Origin: Dorea_D sp963559605
GTDB taxonomy: Bacteria; Bacillota; Clostridia; Lachnospirales; Lachnospiraceae
NCBI GenBank assembly: GCA_963559605.1
Contig: CAUWLL010000042.1
Coordinates: 1-21,857 of the forward strand
Direction: 5' to 3'
Length of the DNA stretch: 21,857 nt
In this document: piece after piece, positions 8,121 to 14,087 of the stretch
Layout of the letters: each line of letters begins with the position of its first letter
Position numbering within the stretch: position 1 is the stretch's first letter
Notes under the pieces: model-generated
The model's database searches: none
What the model was told of the DNA's origin: nothing
Seen by the model: the letters and a program-made list of their open reading frames with translations, nothing else
Program-made: the position numbers and the translations under genes

Positions 8121-8142
8121 GGGTCTAAAAACAGACCCTTAA
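8117..8142. terminator. Perfect 10-bp hairpin between convergent lysis and repressor genes
   Basis: TTAAGGGTCT (8117-8126), loop AAAAAC, AGACCCTTAA (8133-8142). The stems contain the stop codons of both converging genes. The T-tract is short (ATTT on the plus strand), so it is a modest terminator, but the location between two converging transcripts supports a bidirectional role. Confidence 0.7.
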
Positions 8143-8903
8143 TTTGAAAAATTCTTGTGTACATCAGCCACATATCCGATAAGTTCATCAATTTCATGCT
8201 CCGATATTCTGTTTTTCCTATTTTGAATCGGAATATATTCAACTATTTTTTGATCATTCTCTTTTCTAACAAGCCTTGTTACGATTTTAATTTTCCCATA
8301 ATACAGAATAACGCAATGCTCATTCGGCAATGGCTTTCGGTCGTTGGCAATCAATAAGGTATCATAAGGTGAGTAATATGGCATATAGTAGTCGGCATTA
8401 ATTTTTATTCCCATAAAGGCTTTTGCTTTCACGTAATCGGAAAACTTATCTATATCCAATGTTTTGAATTCGTTTGTCGGATGGAGATAACCATTAGAAT
8501 CTTTCGGAATCATTACTCCAATGCTTTTTGTTGAATCATTATTGGAATATAATGCTTTTTGGTGTTTTACGAACCACCGAGCAAGATATTTTGAACGTTC
8601 CGGGAGTTCACGGTATATAGATAAACTTTCTTTTGCGTCGGGTGTTAATGTATCAGAACCAATCAATTCATCAATGGTAATTCCTAAGAATTTTGCAAAC
8701 CCTACAGCTGTTGATAATTTGCAATCCGAAGAATTACCGTACAATATGTTTTTTAATGTTGAAAATGGTACTCCGGCGCTTTCTGCAATTTCCGGCAAAG
8801 TCAAATTACCATTGCAACTGTTTAAATTATCCCTTATGTTATCTACATAGTTTATATGTCTTTGTAAAGACACTTGTTTGTCGCATTTGTTGCTTTTCTT
8901 CAT
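8139..8903 (-). CDS. Phage repressor: HTH domain plus S24/LexA-like C-terminal domain lacking the catalytic residues
   Basis: 254 residues from the ATG at 8903-8901, chosen because AAAAGGAAGAGAG precedes it; a longer frame has 13 more codons but no ribosome site. Residues 33-55 form a helix-turn-helix (LTLPEIAESAGVPFSTLKNI), with IDELIGSD ending the HTH domain. The C-terminal half (about 160-250) has the LexA/CI fold pattern (ADYYMPYYSPYDTLLIA, then PLPNEHCVILYYGKIK). The usual G-D-S-M-x-P nucleophile Ser aligns with Tyr172, and the usual catalytic Lys with Thr209 in IVTRL, so self-cleavage looks impossible. It should dimerise and bind the palindrome at 9122. The gene is divergent from the early promoter and converges with the lysis genes. 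Alignment was done by eye. Confidence 0.85.
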   Translation of the reverse strand: MKKSNKCDKQVSLQRHINYVDNIRDNLNSCNGNLTLPEIAESAGVPFSTLKNILYGNSSDCKLSTAVGFAKFLGITIDELIGSDTLTPDAKESLSIYRELPERSKYLARWFVKHQKALYSNNDSTKSIGVMIPKDSNGYLHPTNEFKTLDIDKFSDYVKAKAFMGIKINADYYMPYYSPYDTLLIANDRKPLPNEHCVILYYGKIKIVTRLVRKENDQKIVEYIPIQNRKNRISEHEIDELIGYVADVHKNFSN

Positions 8904-8941
8904 GTTTACTCTCTTCCTTTTGTATATTTTATATGATAGCA

Positions 8942-8972
8942 TTGAAATGTCCTGTTAAATAGGGCACTTCAA
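8942..8972 (-). repeat. Imperfect 12-bp inverted repeat in the repressor mRNA leader
   Basis: TTGAAATGTCCT, seven-base spacer GTTAAAT, AGGGCACTTCAA: ten of twelve positions pair, and one more can wobble on one strand. It lies between the repressor promoter and its ribosome site, so it is either an RNA hairpin or an operator-like site. No homologous copy of it is seen elsewhere in the window. Confidence 0.4.
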
Positions 8973-8980
8973 GTTCTGGC

Positions 8981-9014
8981 TTGGGAGTGTCTGCGTGGCG
9001 TCATTCACTCCCAA
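8981..9014 (-). repeat. Perfect 9-bp hairpin at the 5' end of the repressor mRNA
   Basis: TTGGGAGTG (8981-8989) and CACTCCCAA (9006-9014) pair perfectly around a 16-base loop. The predicted repressor transcript begins at about 9018, so the hairpin would start within a few bases of the 5' end. It is GC-richer than its surroundings. Possible roles: 5'-end stabiliser, small-RNA or protein target, or a DNA operator. Confidence 0.5.
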
Positions 9015-9024
9015 AACCGATAAT

Positions 9025-9053
9025 ATTTTAACATTTTTCTGAAAATTATTCAA
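9025..9053 (-). promoter_or_regulatory. Promoter of the S24-like repressor
   Basis: Minus strand: -35 TTGAAT (9053-9048), 17-base spacer, -10 TAAAAT (9030-9025). It gives a leader of about 115 bases before the repressor ATG, containing both hairpins described above. Confidence 0.65.
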
Positions 9054-9121
9054 ATTTTACGGTCGACAAAAAACGACATTATTTTTATAAAAATCCGATT
9101 GTAAAGGTATAGGATATAAAG

Positions 9122-9135
9122 AGAACATATGTTCT
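9122..9135. promoter_or_regulatory. Operator: perfect 14-bp palindrome AGAACATATGTTCT
   Basis: AGAACAT joined directly to ATGTTCT. Its last base is the first base of the -35 box of the early promoter, the expected location for a repressor site that blocks polymerase. Binding by the 8139-8903 repressor is inferred from context. Confidence 0.65.
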
Positions 9136-9163
9136 TGTAATTGAGCAATTCCTGTTGTATAAT
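9135..9163 (+). promoter_or_regulatory. Early (lytic) promoter facing away from the repressor
   Basis: -35 TTGTAA (9135-9140), 17-base spacer, -10 TATAAT (9158-9163), followed about 45 bases later by the first small gene. It overlaps the 14-bp palindrome. Confidence 0.75.
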
Positions 9164-9208
9164 ATAAAAAAGGAATTTCGGATGTGTTTTTGCAAAAGGA
9201 GGGTTATC

Positions 9209-9319
9209 GTGGACTACAAAGAGAAAATTATTGAGATGGTTAATGAGATTGATTGTGAAGATATATTGCGATACATTTACATAATAATAAGCGATATAAT
9301 AAAAGAGGAGGAAGATTGA
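9209..9319 (+). CDS. 36-residue helical protein, first gene after the early promoter
   Basis: GTG start with AAAAGGAGGG eight bases upstream. The protein, MDYKEKIIEMVNEI followed by CEDILRYIYIIISDIIKEEED, is one long amphipathic helical pattern with an acidic end. Similar tiny proteins follow repressors in other Clostridia phages as I remember them, but no function is known to me. It ends two bases before the next ATG. Its location (first lytic transcript) suggests a regulatory or anti-repressor-type role, which is inference only. Confidence 0.6.
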   Translation: MDYKEKIIEMVNEIDCEDILRYIYIIISDIIKEEED

Positions 9320-9320
9320 T

Positions 9321-9503
9321 ATGAATGGAATAAATGTTTATGATATGAACAATAAAGGCTCTTTTCAATGTGTCGCCATTGCGAAAAGCGAAAAAGAAAA
9401 AGAGCGATTACAAGAAAGAGCCTATCATGTTTTGTTTTCACCAGAAGAAGATGATATTAATTGCTGGGTTCTTTGTAGGGTTCAATCGGAGGTTCATCCT
9501 TAG
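9321..9503 (+). CDS. 60-residue hypothetical protein
   Basis: ATG two bases after the previous stop, with AAAGAGGAGGAAG as ribosome site. The first half is mixed beta (NGINVYDMNNKGSFQCVAIA), followed by a charged helix (SEKEKERLQERAYHVLF). No family recognised. Its last 47 bases overlap, on opposite strands, the end of the 9457-9648 gene. The C-terminus (VLCRVQSEVHP) may have been altered when that module arrived. Confidence 0.5.
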   Translation: MNGINVYDMNNKGSFQCVAIAKSEKEKERLQERAYHVLFSPEEDDINCWVLCRVQSEVHP

Positions 9504-9648
9504 ACCACACAAGATGAATCCATGACATATTTCCGGGAAAACCAGAAGAGATACCTGTGTATTCCCAACCTACATTTTGATATTCAGAAATTATTTTTTG
9601 TATTTCTTCATTCGAAATATCGGTGCAGTTTATTGATTTATATTCCAT
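9457..9648 (-). CDS. 63-residue hypothetical protein paired with the HTH gene
   Basis: The ATG at 9648-9646 lies three bases after the stop of the upstream HTH gene; its GAGG ribosome site lies in the last codons of that gene, so the two form one operon. Sequence: SNEEIQKIISEYQNVGWEYT, then PGNMSWIHLVWSKDEPP. The helix-then-GWE-beta pattern recalls small DUF4177-like proteins, but that is a weak resemblance. It converges on and overlaps the plus-strand gene ending at 9503. Confidence 0.5.
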   Translation of the reverse strand: MEYKSINCTDISNEEIQKIISEYQNVGWEYTGISSGFPGNMSWIHLVWSKDEPPIEPYKEPSN

Positions 9649-9651
9649 AGA

Positions 9652-9990
9652 CTATACCTCGCTCAATAAATTTATTAATTCTATAACGTGATTCTTTTTG
9701 ACATCGGACAATTCAAAGTATTTTAACAATGCTTTGGATAGTTCGGTGTCTTTTCTTATTTTCGCAACTAAATGCGCTGATTCATCAGTATAAGTTTCTT
9801 CTTTACCGTTTACTAAATAATCCAAAGATACAGAAAAATAATTTGCAATTTGATTTATTTTATCTGTATTTGGAGTGCTTTTGTTTAACTTAGAAATATA
9901 TCCACCAGCAAATCCTAAATCATTTTCTAGTTTACTTACGGTAATATCTCGTTCTTTACACAAATTAACGATTCTTTCTTTTAAATTCAT
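9652..9990 (-). CDS. Second HTH (XRE/Cro-CI type) regulator
   Basis: 112 residues. HTH at about 5-60: LKERIVNLCKERDITVSKLE, then FAGGYISKLN and IANYFSVSLDYLVNGKEE, the classic XRE end. The remaining 50 residues are helical and lack a peptidase domain, so it is a short repressor. GAGGT precedes the start. It is divergent from another small HTH gene at 10216 and the space between them holds four similar dyad sites that it probably binds. This makes a second genetic switch only 0.75 kb from the first one. Confidence 0.85.
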   Translation of the reverse strand: MNLKERIVNLCKERDITVSKLENDLGFAGGYISKLNKSTPNTDKINQIANYFSVSLDYLVNGKEETYTDESAHLVAKIRKDTELSKALLKYFELSDVKKNHVIELINLLSEV

Positions 9991-10000
9991 ATTTACCTCA

Positions 10001-10087
10001 CATTTTGAAAAAAACGCAAAATAACTATTGACATTTTGAAAATATCGCGTATAATAAAGTTTGTAATTTGAAAATTTCGCAAAATAA
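10001..10087. promoter_or_regulatory. Three operator repeats spaced 31-32 bp apart
   Basis: Sites at 10001-10024, 10032-10055 and 10064-10087. The core is ATTTTG, nine bases (AAAAWWWCG), CAAAAT: a dyad with a conserved asymmetric centre. The first and third fit well (the third has AATTTG); the middle one keeps the left arm and the CG but has CGTATA on the right, where it overlaps a -10 box. The spacing is about three helical turns, so bound dimers would lie on one face of the DNA. Confidence 0.7.
10028..10055 (+). promoter_or_regulatory. Strong promoter within the operator cluster
   Basis: -35 TTGACA (10028-10033), 16-base spacer, -10 TATAAT (10050-10055): both boxes are perfect. The middle operator covers the spacer and the -10 box. 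It would start transcription at about 10062, giving a leader of about 150 bases to the HTH gene at 10216. A second TTGACA at 10130 has no good -10 at the correct distance. Confidence 0.75.
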
Positions 10088-10174
10088 TAAACGATAAAAT
10101 GTCTGAGAGTTATTTTGTTTAATTTTAGTTTGACACCTTGAATTATAGAATATATTCAGAATACAGTCAATGAT

Positions 10175-10203
10175 ATTTTGTGTTATTTTCAAAATTTTGA
10201 AAA
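10175..10203. promoter_or_regulatory. Fourth operator (inverted) overlapping an 18-bp palindrome at the ribosome site
   Basis: ATTTTG, TGTTATTTT, CAAAAT at 10175-10195 is the same dyad read on the minus strand (centre AAAATAACA). It overlaps TTTTCAAAATTTTGAAAA at 10186-10203, a perfect palindrome whose end runs into AAAAGGAGGT, the ribosome site of the 10216 gene. A weaker half-site with the CAAAATAA arm lies at 10110-10132 on the minus strand. Confidence 0.6.
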
Positions 10204-10215
10204 GGAGGTAATAGA

Positions 10216-10422
10216 GTGTACGGTAGAATAAAATCTATTGCAAAAGAAAAGGGGATTCCTATTTATAAGATGGAAGATGAACTTGGAATTTCAAGAGGAA
10301 GTATTTGCAAATGGAATACTGTAAAACCGTCATACGACAAGGTTGTAGGTGTATCAAAAATTCTTGGAGTTCCTATCGATGAAATTGTAGGAGAGCGAAA
10401 TGACAGAGAAGGAAGTAATTAA
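10216..10422 (+). CDS. Small HTH (Cro-like) regulator
   Basis: 68 residues, GTG start preceded by AAAAGGAGGTAATAGA. The whole protein is one XRE-type HTH domain: MYGRIKSIAKEKGIPIYKME, then GISRGSICKWNTVKPSYDK and ILGVPIDEIVGE. Being small and divergent from the 9652-9990 repressor gene, it occupies the Cro position and should bind the same operators. It ends shortly before a leftover HTH gene tail at 10438-10488. Confidence 0.82.
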   Translation: MYGRIKSIAKEKGIPIYKMEDELGISRGSICKWNTVKPSYDKVVGVSKILGVPIDEIVGERNDREGSN

Positions 10423-10437
10423 AAGTGGATTTTTTAA

Positions 10438-10488
10438 AAAACAGATATTCCTATTGAAGAACTATTGATTGGTGAGGAAAGTAAGTGA
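10438..10488 (+). pseudogene. 3' stub of a displaced HTH gene
   Basis: After a TAA at 10435-10437 the frame reads TDIPIEELLIGEESK and ends at TGA 10486-10488. That is the usual C-terminal phrase of XRE regulators (compare GVPIDEIVGE in the intact gene just upstream). There is no start or HTH in front of it. It looks like the remaining end of the regulator that originally sat next to the antirepressor. Confidence 0.5.
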
Positions 10489-10492
10489 AAAA

Positions 10493-11188
10493 GTGAAAGA
10501 ATTACAGATTTTCAAAAATGAAGAGTTTGGAGAAATCCGAACAGTACAACTGAATAATGAAACCTACTTTGTAGGTAAAGATGTTGCAGAAGCACTTGGA
10601 TATGAAAGAGCCACAAAAGCCATTCAAGACCATGTTGATTCTGATGATAAAGATGAAGTCCCAATTCGGGATTCCATCGGAAGAATGCAGAAAACACCTG
10701 TGATTACAGAATCTGGCTTATACGCTCTTATCTTCGGCAGCAAGTTAGAATCAGCAAAGAGATTTAAGCATTGGGTAACATCCGAGGTACTTCCATCAAT
10801 AAGAAAAACTGGTTCTTACGAAATGGAACAGTATTCGCCGGAAATGAAAGCGATTCTGATGCATGATAAGAAGCTGGTGAAAATGGATGAAAGAGTTACA
10901 GACCTTGAGAACAACACAACGATCGACTACGGTCAGCAACAAGTGTTAGGGGAAATTGTGAATCGTGTAGTAATTGAAGCGTTAGGTGGAAAAGGTTCTC
11001 CGGCTTATCGTGAAATCGGCAAGAAAGTATTTGCAGAATGTAATCGTGATTTGAAACATTACTTCAATGTGAATGCGAGAAATAACGTTCCGAAGAAACG
11101 GTTTGAAGAAGCTGTTGCGTATGTGAAGAGCTGGGAGCCATGCACAAATACAAGAATGTCGATTAATTGTTGCAATTGTGAGGTGTAA
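10493..11188 (+). CDS. Antirepressor: BRO-N domain plus ORF6C domain
   Basis: About 231 residues. The N-terminal BRO/Bro-N domain reads LQIFKNEEFGEIRTVQLNNE, YFVGKDVAEALGY, TESGLYALIFGSKLESAKRF, VTSEVLPSIRKTGSY. The C-terminal part (about 145-231: YGQQQVLGEIVNRVVIEAL, YREIGKKVFAECNRDLKHYF, FEEAVAYVKSW) matches ORF6C. Such proteins block phage repressors or act as early regulators. The start is uncertain: the frame is open back to a TTG at 10469 and a GTG at 10472, but family members as I know them begin just before LQIF, favouring the GTG at 10493. None has a good ribosome site at the ideal spacing, consistent with past coupling to the HTH stub immediately upstream. Confidence 0.88.
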   Translation: MKELQIFKNEEFGEIRTVQLNNETYFVGKDVAEALGYERATKAIQDHVDSDDKDEVPIRDSIGRMQKTPVITESGLYALIFGSKLESAKRFKHWVTSEVLPSIRKTGSYEMEQYSPEMKAILMHDKKLVKMDERVTDLENNTTIDYGQQQVLGEIVNRVVIEALGGKGSPAYREIGKKVFAECNRDLKHYFNVNARNNVPKKRFEEAVAYVKSWEPCTNTRMSINCCNCEV

Positions 11189-11190
11189 AA

Positions 11191-11481
11191 ATGGAAGTAA
11201 CTGTAGGTCAAATGGTGAGAATAAAAATATATGAGGAAATTCCAACTCATTGGGTTGAAGCAATGACTCCATTAATGGGGGCTTTGGTTATTGTTTCAAG
11301 AATTAAAAAAATTAAGAATAACGCAGTTGTTAAAGTGGAAAACATTTGTGGTGATAGAGTAATTTGGAATTTTCATGAAGATGATTTTGAGGAAGTAACT
11401 GGGAAAAGAAAACTTTCATTAAACAAAGCAACTGAGCTTTTAAGTATGTATCTTGGTGAGGATGTTGAGATTGAGGTGTGA
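11191..11481 (+). CDS. 96-residue hypothetical early protein, possible small beta-barrel
   Basis: ATG with GAGGTG upstream, two bases after the antirepressor stop. Residues 1-68 alternate strands (VGQMVRIKIYEEIPTHW, then PLMGALVIVSRIKKIKNN and GDRVIWNFHEDDFEEV). This resembles small SH3-barrel-like phage proteins that end in W-x-F/W followed by an acidic phrase. A helical tail (LSLNKATELLSMYLGEDVE) follows. I cannot name a family or function. It is followed after two bases by the next tiny gene. Confidence 0.6.
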   Translation: MEVTVGQMVRIKIYEEIPTHWVEAMTPLMGALVIVSRIKKIKNNAVVKVENICGDRVIWNFHEDDFEEVTGKRKLSLNKATELLSMYLGEDVEIEV

Positions 11482-11483
11482 TT

Positions 11484-11627
11484 ATGAAGCAGCCAAAGAG
11501 ATTAACACGAAACCAAAAAGAATGTGTTTCATCACATCATTTAAAAGTGTCCGATTGGATGTTAGTAAGGGAAGCTGAGTTCTATCTTTACCTTATTAAT
11601 AAGGAAGGGACTAAAACTAAGAGGTAG
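11484..11627 (+). CDS. 47-residue protein, DUF6906-like
   Basis: ATG after GAGGTGTGATT. The protein begins MKQPKRLTRNQKECVSSHHL and continues KVSDWMLVREAEFYLYLINK. The pattern KKLTRxQK, then NPxxW, then ExxxYLxLxHK is that of a very small conserved phage family which I recall as DUF6906 (from memory, not searched). Function unknown. A related copy lies at 11804-11980. Confidence 0.65.
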   Translation: MKQPKRLTRNQKECVSSHHLKVSDWMLVREAEFYLYLINKEGTKTKR

Positions 11628-11655
11628 ATAAATTCATAAGAGAGGTGAAAAGAAA

Positions 11656-11814
11656 ATGATTTACGATTCGATTTTTAAAATTGGCTTCGCTTTTCTTATT
11701 TTAGGAGCGTGCATGGCTGATAGTCAAGACTTAAGGCTACCGTTTGCTTTAATAGTAGTTGGAGCAACACTTCTTTTGTTCGTAGAAAAGGAAGGTGATC
11801 GCTATGATGAATAG
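11656..11814 (+). CDS. 52-residue protein with two membrane segments
   Basis: ATG preceded by AGAGGTGAAAAGAAA. Two hydrophobic stretches, IFKIGFAFLILGACMA (6-21) and LPFALIVVGATLLLFVE (28-44), are separated by a short polar turn, so it should be a small two-pass membrane hairpin with an acidic C-terminus. No family recognised. Its last 11 bases overlap the next gene, whose ribosome site lies inside it. Confidence 0.6.
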   Translation: MIYDSIFKIGFAFLILGACMADSQDLRLPFALIVVGATLLLFVEKEGDRYDE

Positions 11815-11980
11815 AAAAAAATTGAATAAAATTCAAGAGAAATTAGTTAATGAAGTTGGCTTGATTTCAAATGAGTGGGATATGGTATTTGAAGATGAAC
11901 TTTATTTACATATCATAAGAAAAAACATGAATCCATATGAGGTGAAAATTATTGACAAAAAAAGAAAAGCCTTCTGCTAG
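11804..11980 (+). CDS. 58-residue protein, second DUF6906-like copy
   Basis: The ATG at 11804 is chosen because AAGGAAGGTGATCGCT precedes it; an in-frame GTG at 11795 lies within that ribosome site. Sequence: MNRKKLNKIQEKLVNEVGLI, NEWDMVFEDELYLHIIRKNM, then VKIIDKKRKAFC. The layout (basic start, helix with Gln, N-x-x-W, acidic strand, YLHII) parallels the 11484 protein, so these are probably distant paralogues. The stop codon lies in the loop of the following hairpin. Confidence 0.6.
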   Translation: MMNRKKLNKIQEKLVNEVGLISNEWDMVFEDELYLHIIRKNMNPYEVKIIDKKRKAFC

Positions 11981-11990
11981 CAGAAAGGCT
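11968..11990 (-). terminator. Hairpin with T-tract only on the minus strand
   Basis: AGCCTTCTGC / GCAGAAAGGCT pair with one bulged base and a two-base loop. On the plus strand no T-run follows, but on the minus strand the stem is followed by TTTTCTTTTTTTG. It would therefore stop antisense transcription, while on the plus strand it may act only as a 3' structure between the small genes and the ATPase operon. Confidence 0.5.
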
Positions 11991-12031
11991 AATCAAAAAA
12001 CACATTCTAATTATAACAGAAAGGAAATGTT

Positions 12032-14086
12032 ATGAGAAGTATTAAATTAAGAAGTATAAAAATGGAGAATTTCAAGGGCGCAAAAGAACGCAATATTGAT
12101 TTCGGTGAACAAACGAAAATATGTGGAGCGAATGCAACCGGGAAGACAACGGTGTTTGATTCGTTTACATGGCTGTTGTTTGGAAAAGATTCTCTTGGAA
12201 GTGCAAAGTTTGATATTCGTCCATTGGATGAAACCGGAAAAATGATTGACAATTTGGAAATCTGTGTTGAAGCTACAATTTCAGTTGATGATGAAGAATA
12301 TTCTCTGAAAAAAGTTCAGAAACAGAAATGGGTGAAGAAGCGTGGTACAAATACAACAGAACTTCAAGGAAATGTGAACGAGTTTGAAATAAACGGTTAT
12401 CCGAAATCGGAGAAAGACTTCAAAGCATTTATTTCCGACATGATTGATGAAAAGATTTTCAATTTAATTACTAATCCAGTTGCATTTACTTCATTGCCTT
12501 GGAAAGAACAGAGAGAAATCTTAATGAAATTTGTTGAAGAATCATCGGATGTACAGATTGCAGAGGAGTATGGTGAGAAGTTCTTAAAACTGATTCCAGA
12601 ACTGAAAATCGCAAGCACAGACGATATTCTGAAAAAGTACACCAAAGTGAAAAACACATTAAATAAGGAAATGATTGAGATTCCGGCACGTATTGACGAA
12701 GTGTCAAAACAGCTTATATCGGTTGATGTAGGAGCGTTGGAAGTAGAAAAGGCTGCGAAAGAGATTGAACTTAAGAAAGTAGAAGATGAACTGTCTTCCG
12801 GCTCAACAAATGTTGTAGAGATTAACGCTAAAAGAGAACAAGTTATGCAATTGAAAATGGACAGGAGCGATGTTCAAAACAGGGAATCAACAATTCTTAT
12901 GGAGAAGAGAAGAAAAGCGGTTTCTGAATACAATGAAGCAGAAGAGAAAGTAATTTCTTTGAAGAAGCAAGCTGATTCTATCGCATTTGGTATTGAAAGT
13001 GCTTTCAGACAGAAAGAACTTGCAGAGACAGATAGAGACAAATTTGCAGATGAATGGAGACGTGAAAAAGCAAGTGTATTCTCGGAAATGAAACCATTTC
13101 CAGAATATAAACCATTGCCTGAATTGACAGAGGACGATTTGGCTTGTCCAACTTGCGGTCAATCCCTTCCGAAAGAAGTTCGAGAAAAGCGTATTTATGA
13201 TTACGAGGAAAGAAAGAAAAATAGTGAAGAGAGCTATAAAAAAGCTAAGACAGAGTATGAAGAACGCTACATTTCAGACAAAGAAAAGTTTGAAAAGAAC
13301 AGAGAAAACAATCTGAAATCTATTACAGAAAAGGGACAGAAATCAGCAGATTGTGTCCGAGAATATCAGAAAACCATTAATGATAAACAGCAGGAACTGG
13401 AAGTAGTCAATGCAGAAATCGCAAAACGCGAAGAAACATTAAAAGAAAAGAAAGAAATCCTTGATTCAATTCCGGCTTTTGCTGATATTTCAAAAAATGA
13501 GGAATATCAGAAAATCAGCGAACAGATTCTATCTTTGGAAAATGAAATCGAAGAAATGAGCAAAGAAACGATTGGAAAAACCGAATTAGAAGCGAAAAAA
13601 GCTGTTTTACGAGATGAAATCTCAGATATTGAATGGAAAATCAAATCTGCGGACAATGCAAAGATTAAAGAGCGTATTGCAGAGTTGGAAGCTGAGAAAA
13701 CAGAAGTCGGACATAAGATCGCAGAACAGGAACGGATGATTGATTTAACAGAGGAATTTATCAGAACGAAAATGAATCGTATTTCTTCTATTATTAATGA
13801 GAAGTTTGGTGGAATAGTTACATTTAAACTTTTTGAAGTTCAGATAAATTCTGGAATCAGAGAAACTTGTGAATGCCAGTGGGATGGAAGAACCAATATG
13901 AGCAATGGAGAATCTATCGTAGCAGGAATGTATATTTGTAAGGCATTATCTGAACTATATGAAGTTAGTTGCCCTCTTTTCGTAGATAATTCAGAGGCGG
14001 TCAGTGACGGTAGATTTCCTAATATGAACTGCCAAGTTATAAAATTGCTTGTTTCTAATGACAAGGAACTAAAAGTGGAGGTGTAA
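12032..14086 (+). CDS. Rad50/SbcC-like AAA ATPase with zinc hook
   Basis: 684 residues, ATG after GAAAGGAAATGTT. The N-terminal ATPase half has Walker A GANATGKT (32-39). Two long coiled-coil stretches (about 230-365 and 385-590) flank a CPTCGQ zinc-hook motif (C372, C375). The C-terminal half has the ABC-type signature MSNGES (about 623) and a Walker-B-like PLFVDNSEAV (about 648-657), in which Asn follows the Asp where many relatives have Glu. The size is below bacterial SbcC, as is usual for phage versions. Related proteins work with a nuclease to process DNA ends. No SbcD/Mre11 gene is present here; RecT follows four genes downstream, so a role in phage recombination or replication is likely. 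Confidence 0.88.
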   Translation: MRSIKLRSIKMENFKGAKERNIDFGEQTKICGANATGKTTVFDSFTWLLFGKDSLGSAKFDIRPLDETGKMIDNLEICVEATISVDDEEYSLKKVQKQKWVKKRGTNTTELQGNVNEFEINGYPKSEKDFKAFISDMIDEKIFNLITNPVAFTSLPWKEQREILMKFVEESSDVQIAEEYGEKFLKLIPELKIASTDDILKKYTKVKNTLNKEMIEIPARIDEVSKQLISVDVGALEVEKAAKEIELKKVEDELSSGSTNVVEINAKREQVMQLKMDRSDVQNRESTILMEKRRKAVSEYNEAEEKVISLKKQADSIAFGIESAFRQKELAETDRDKFADEWRREKASVFSEMKPFPEYKPLPELTEDDLACPTCGQSLPKEVREKRIYDYEERKKNSEESYKKAKTEYEERYISDKEKFEKNRENNLKSITEKGQKSADCVREYQKTINDKQQELEVVNAEIAKREETLKEKKEILDSIPAFADISKNEEYQKISEQILSLENEIEEMSKETIGKTELEAKKAVLRDEISDIEWKIKSADNAKIKERIAELEAEKTEVGHKIAEQERMIDLTEEFIRTKMNRISSIINEKFGGIVTFKLFEVQINSGIRETCECQWDGRTNMSNGESIVAGMYICKALSELYEVSCPLFVDNSEAVSDGRFPNMNCQVIKLLVSNDKELKVEV

Positions 14087-14087
14087 C

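Noticed and set aside
10001..10087. Three repeats with 31-32 base spacing, superficially CRISPR-like
   Set aside because: The repeats are only about 24 bases and imperfect, the gaps are 7-8 bases, the dyad symmetry and the overlap with a promoter between two HTH genes fit operators.
10130..10158. Second promoter with TTGACA before the Cro-like gene
   Set aside because: The best -10 (TATATT) is only 15 bases away and the one at 17 bases is poor; the 10028-10055 promoter is far better.
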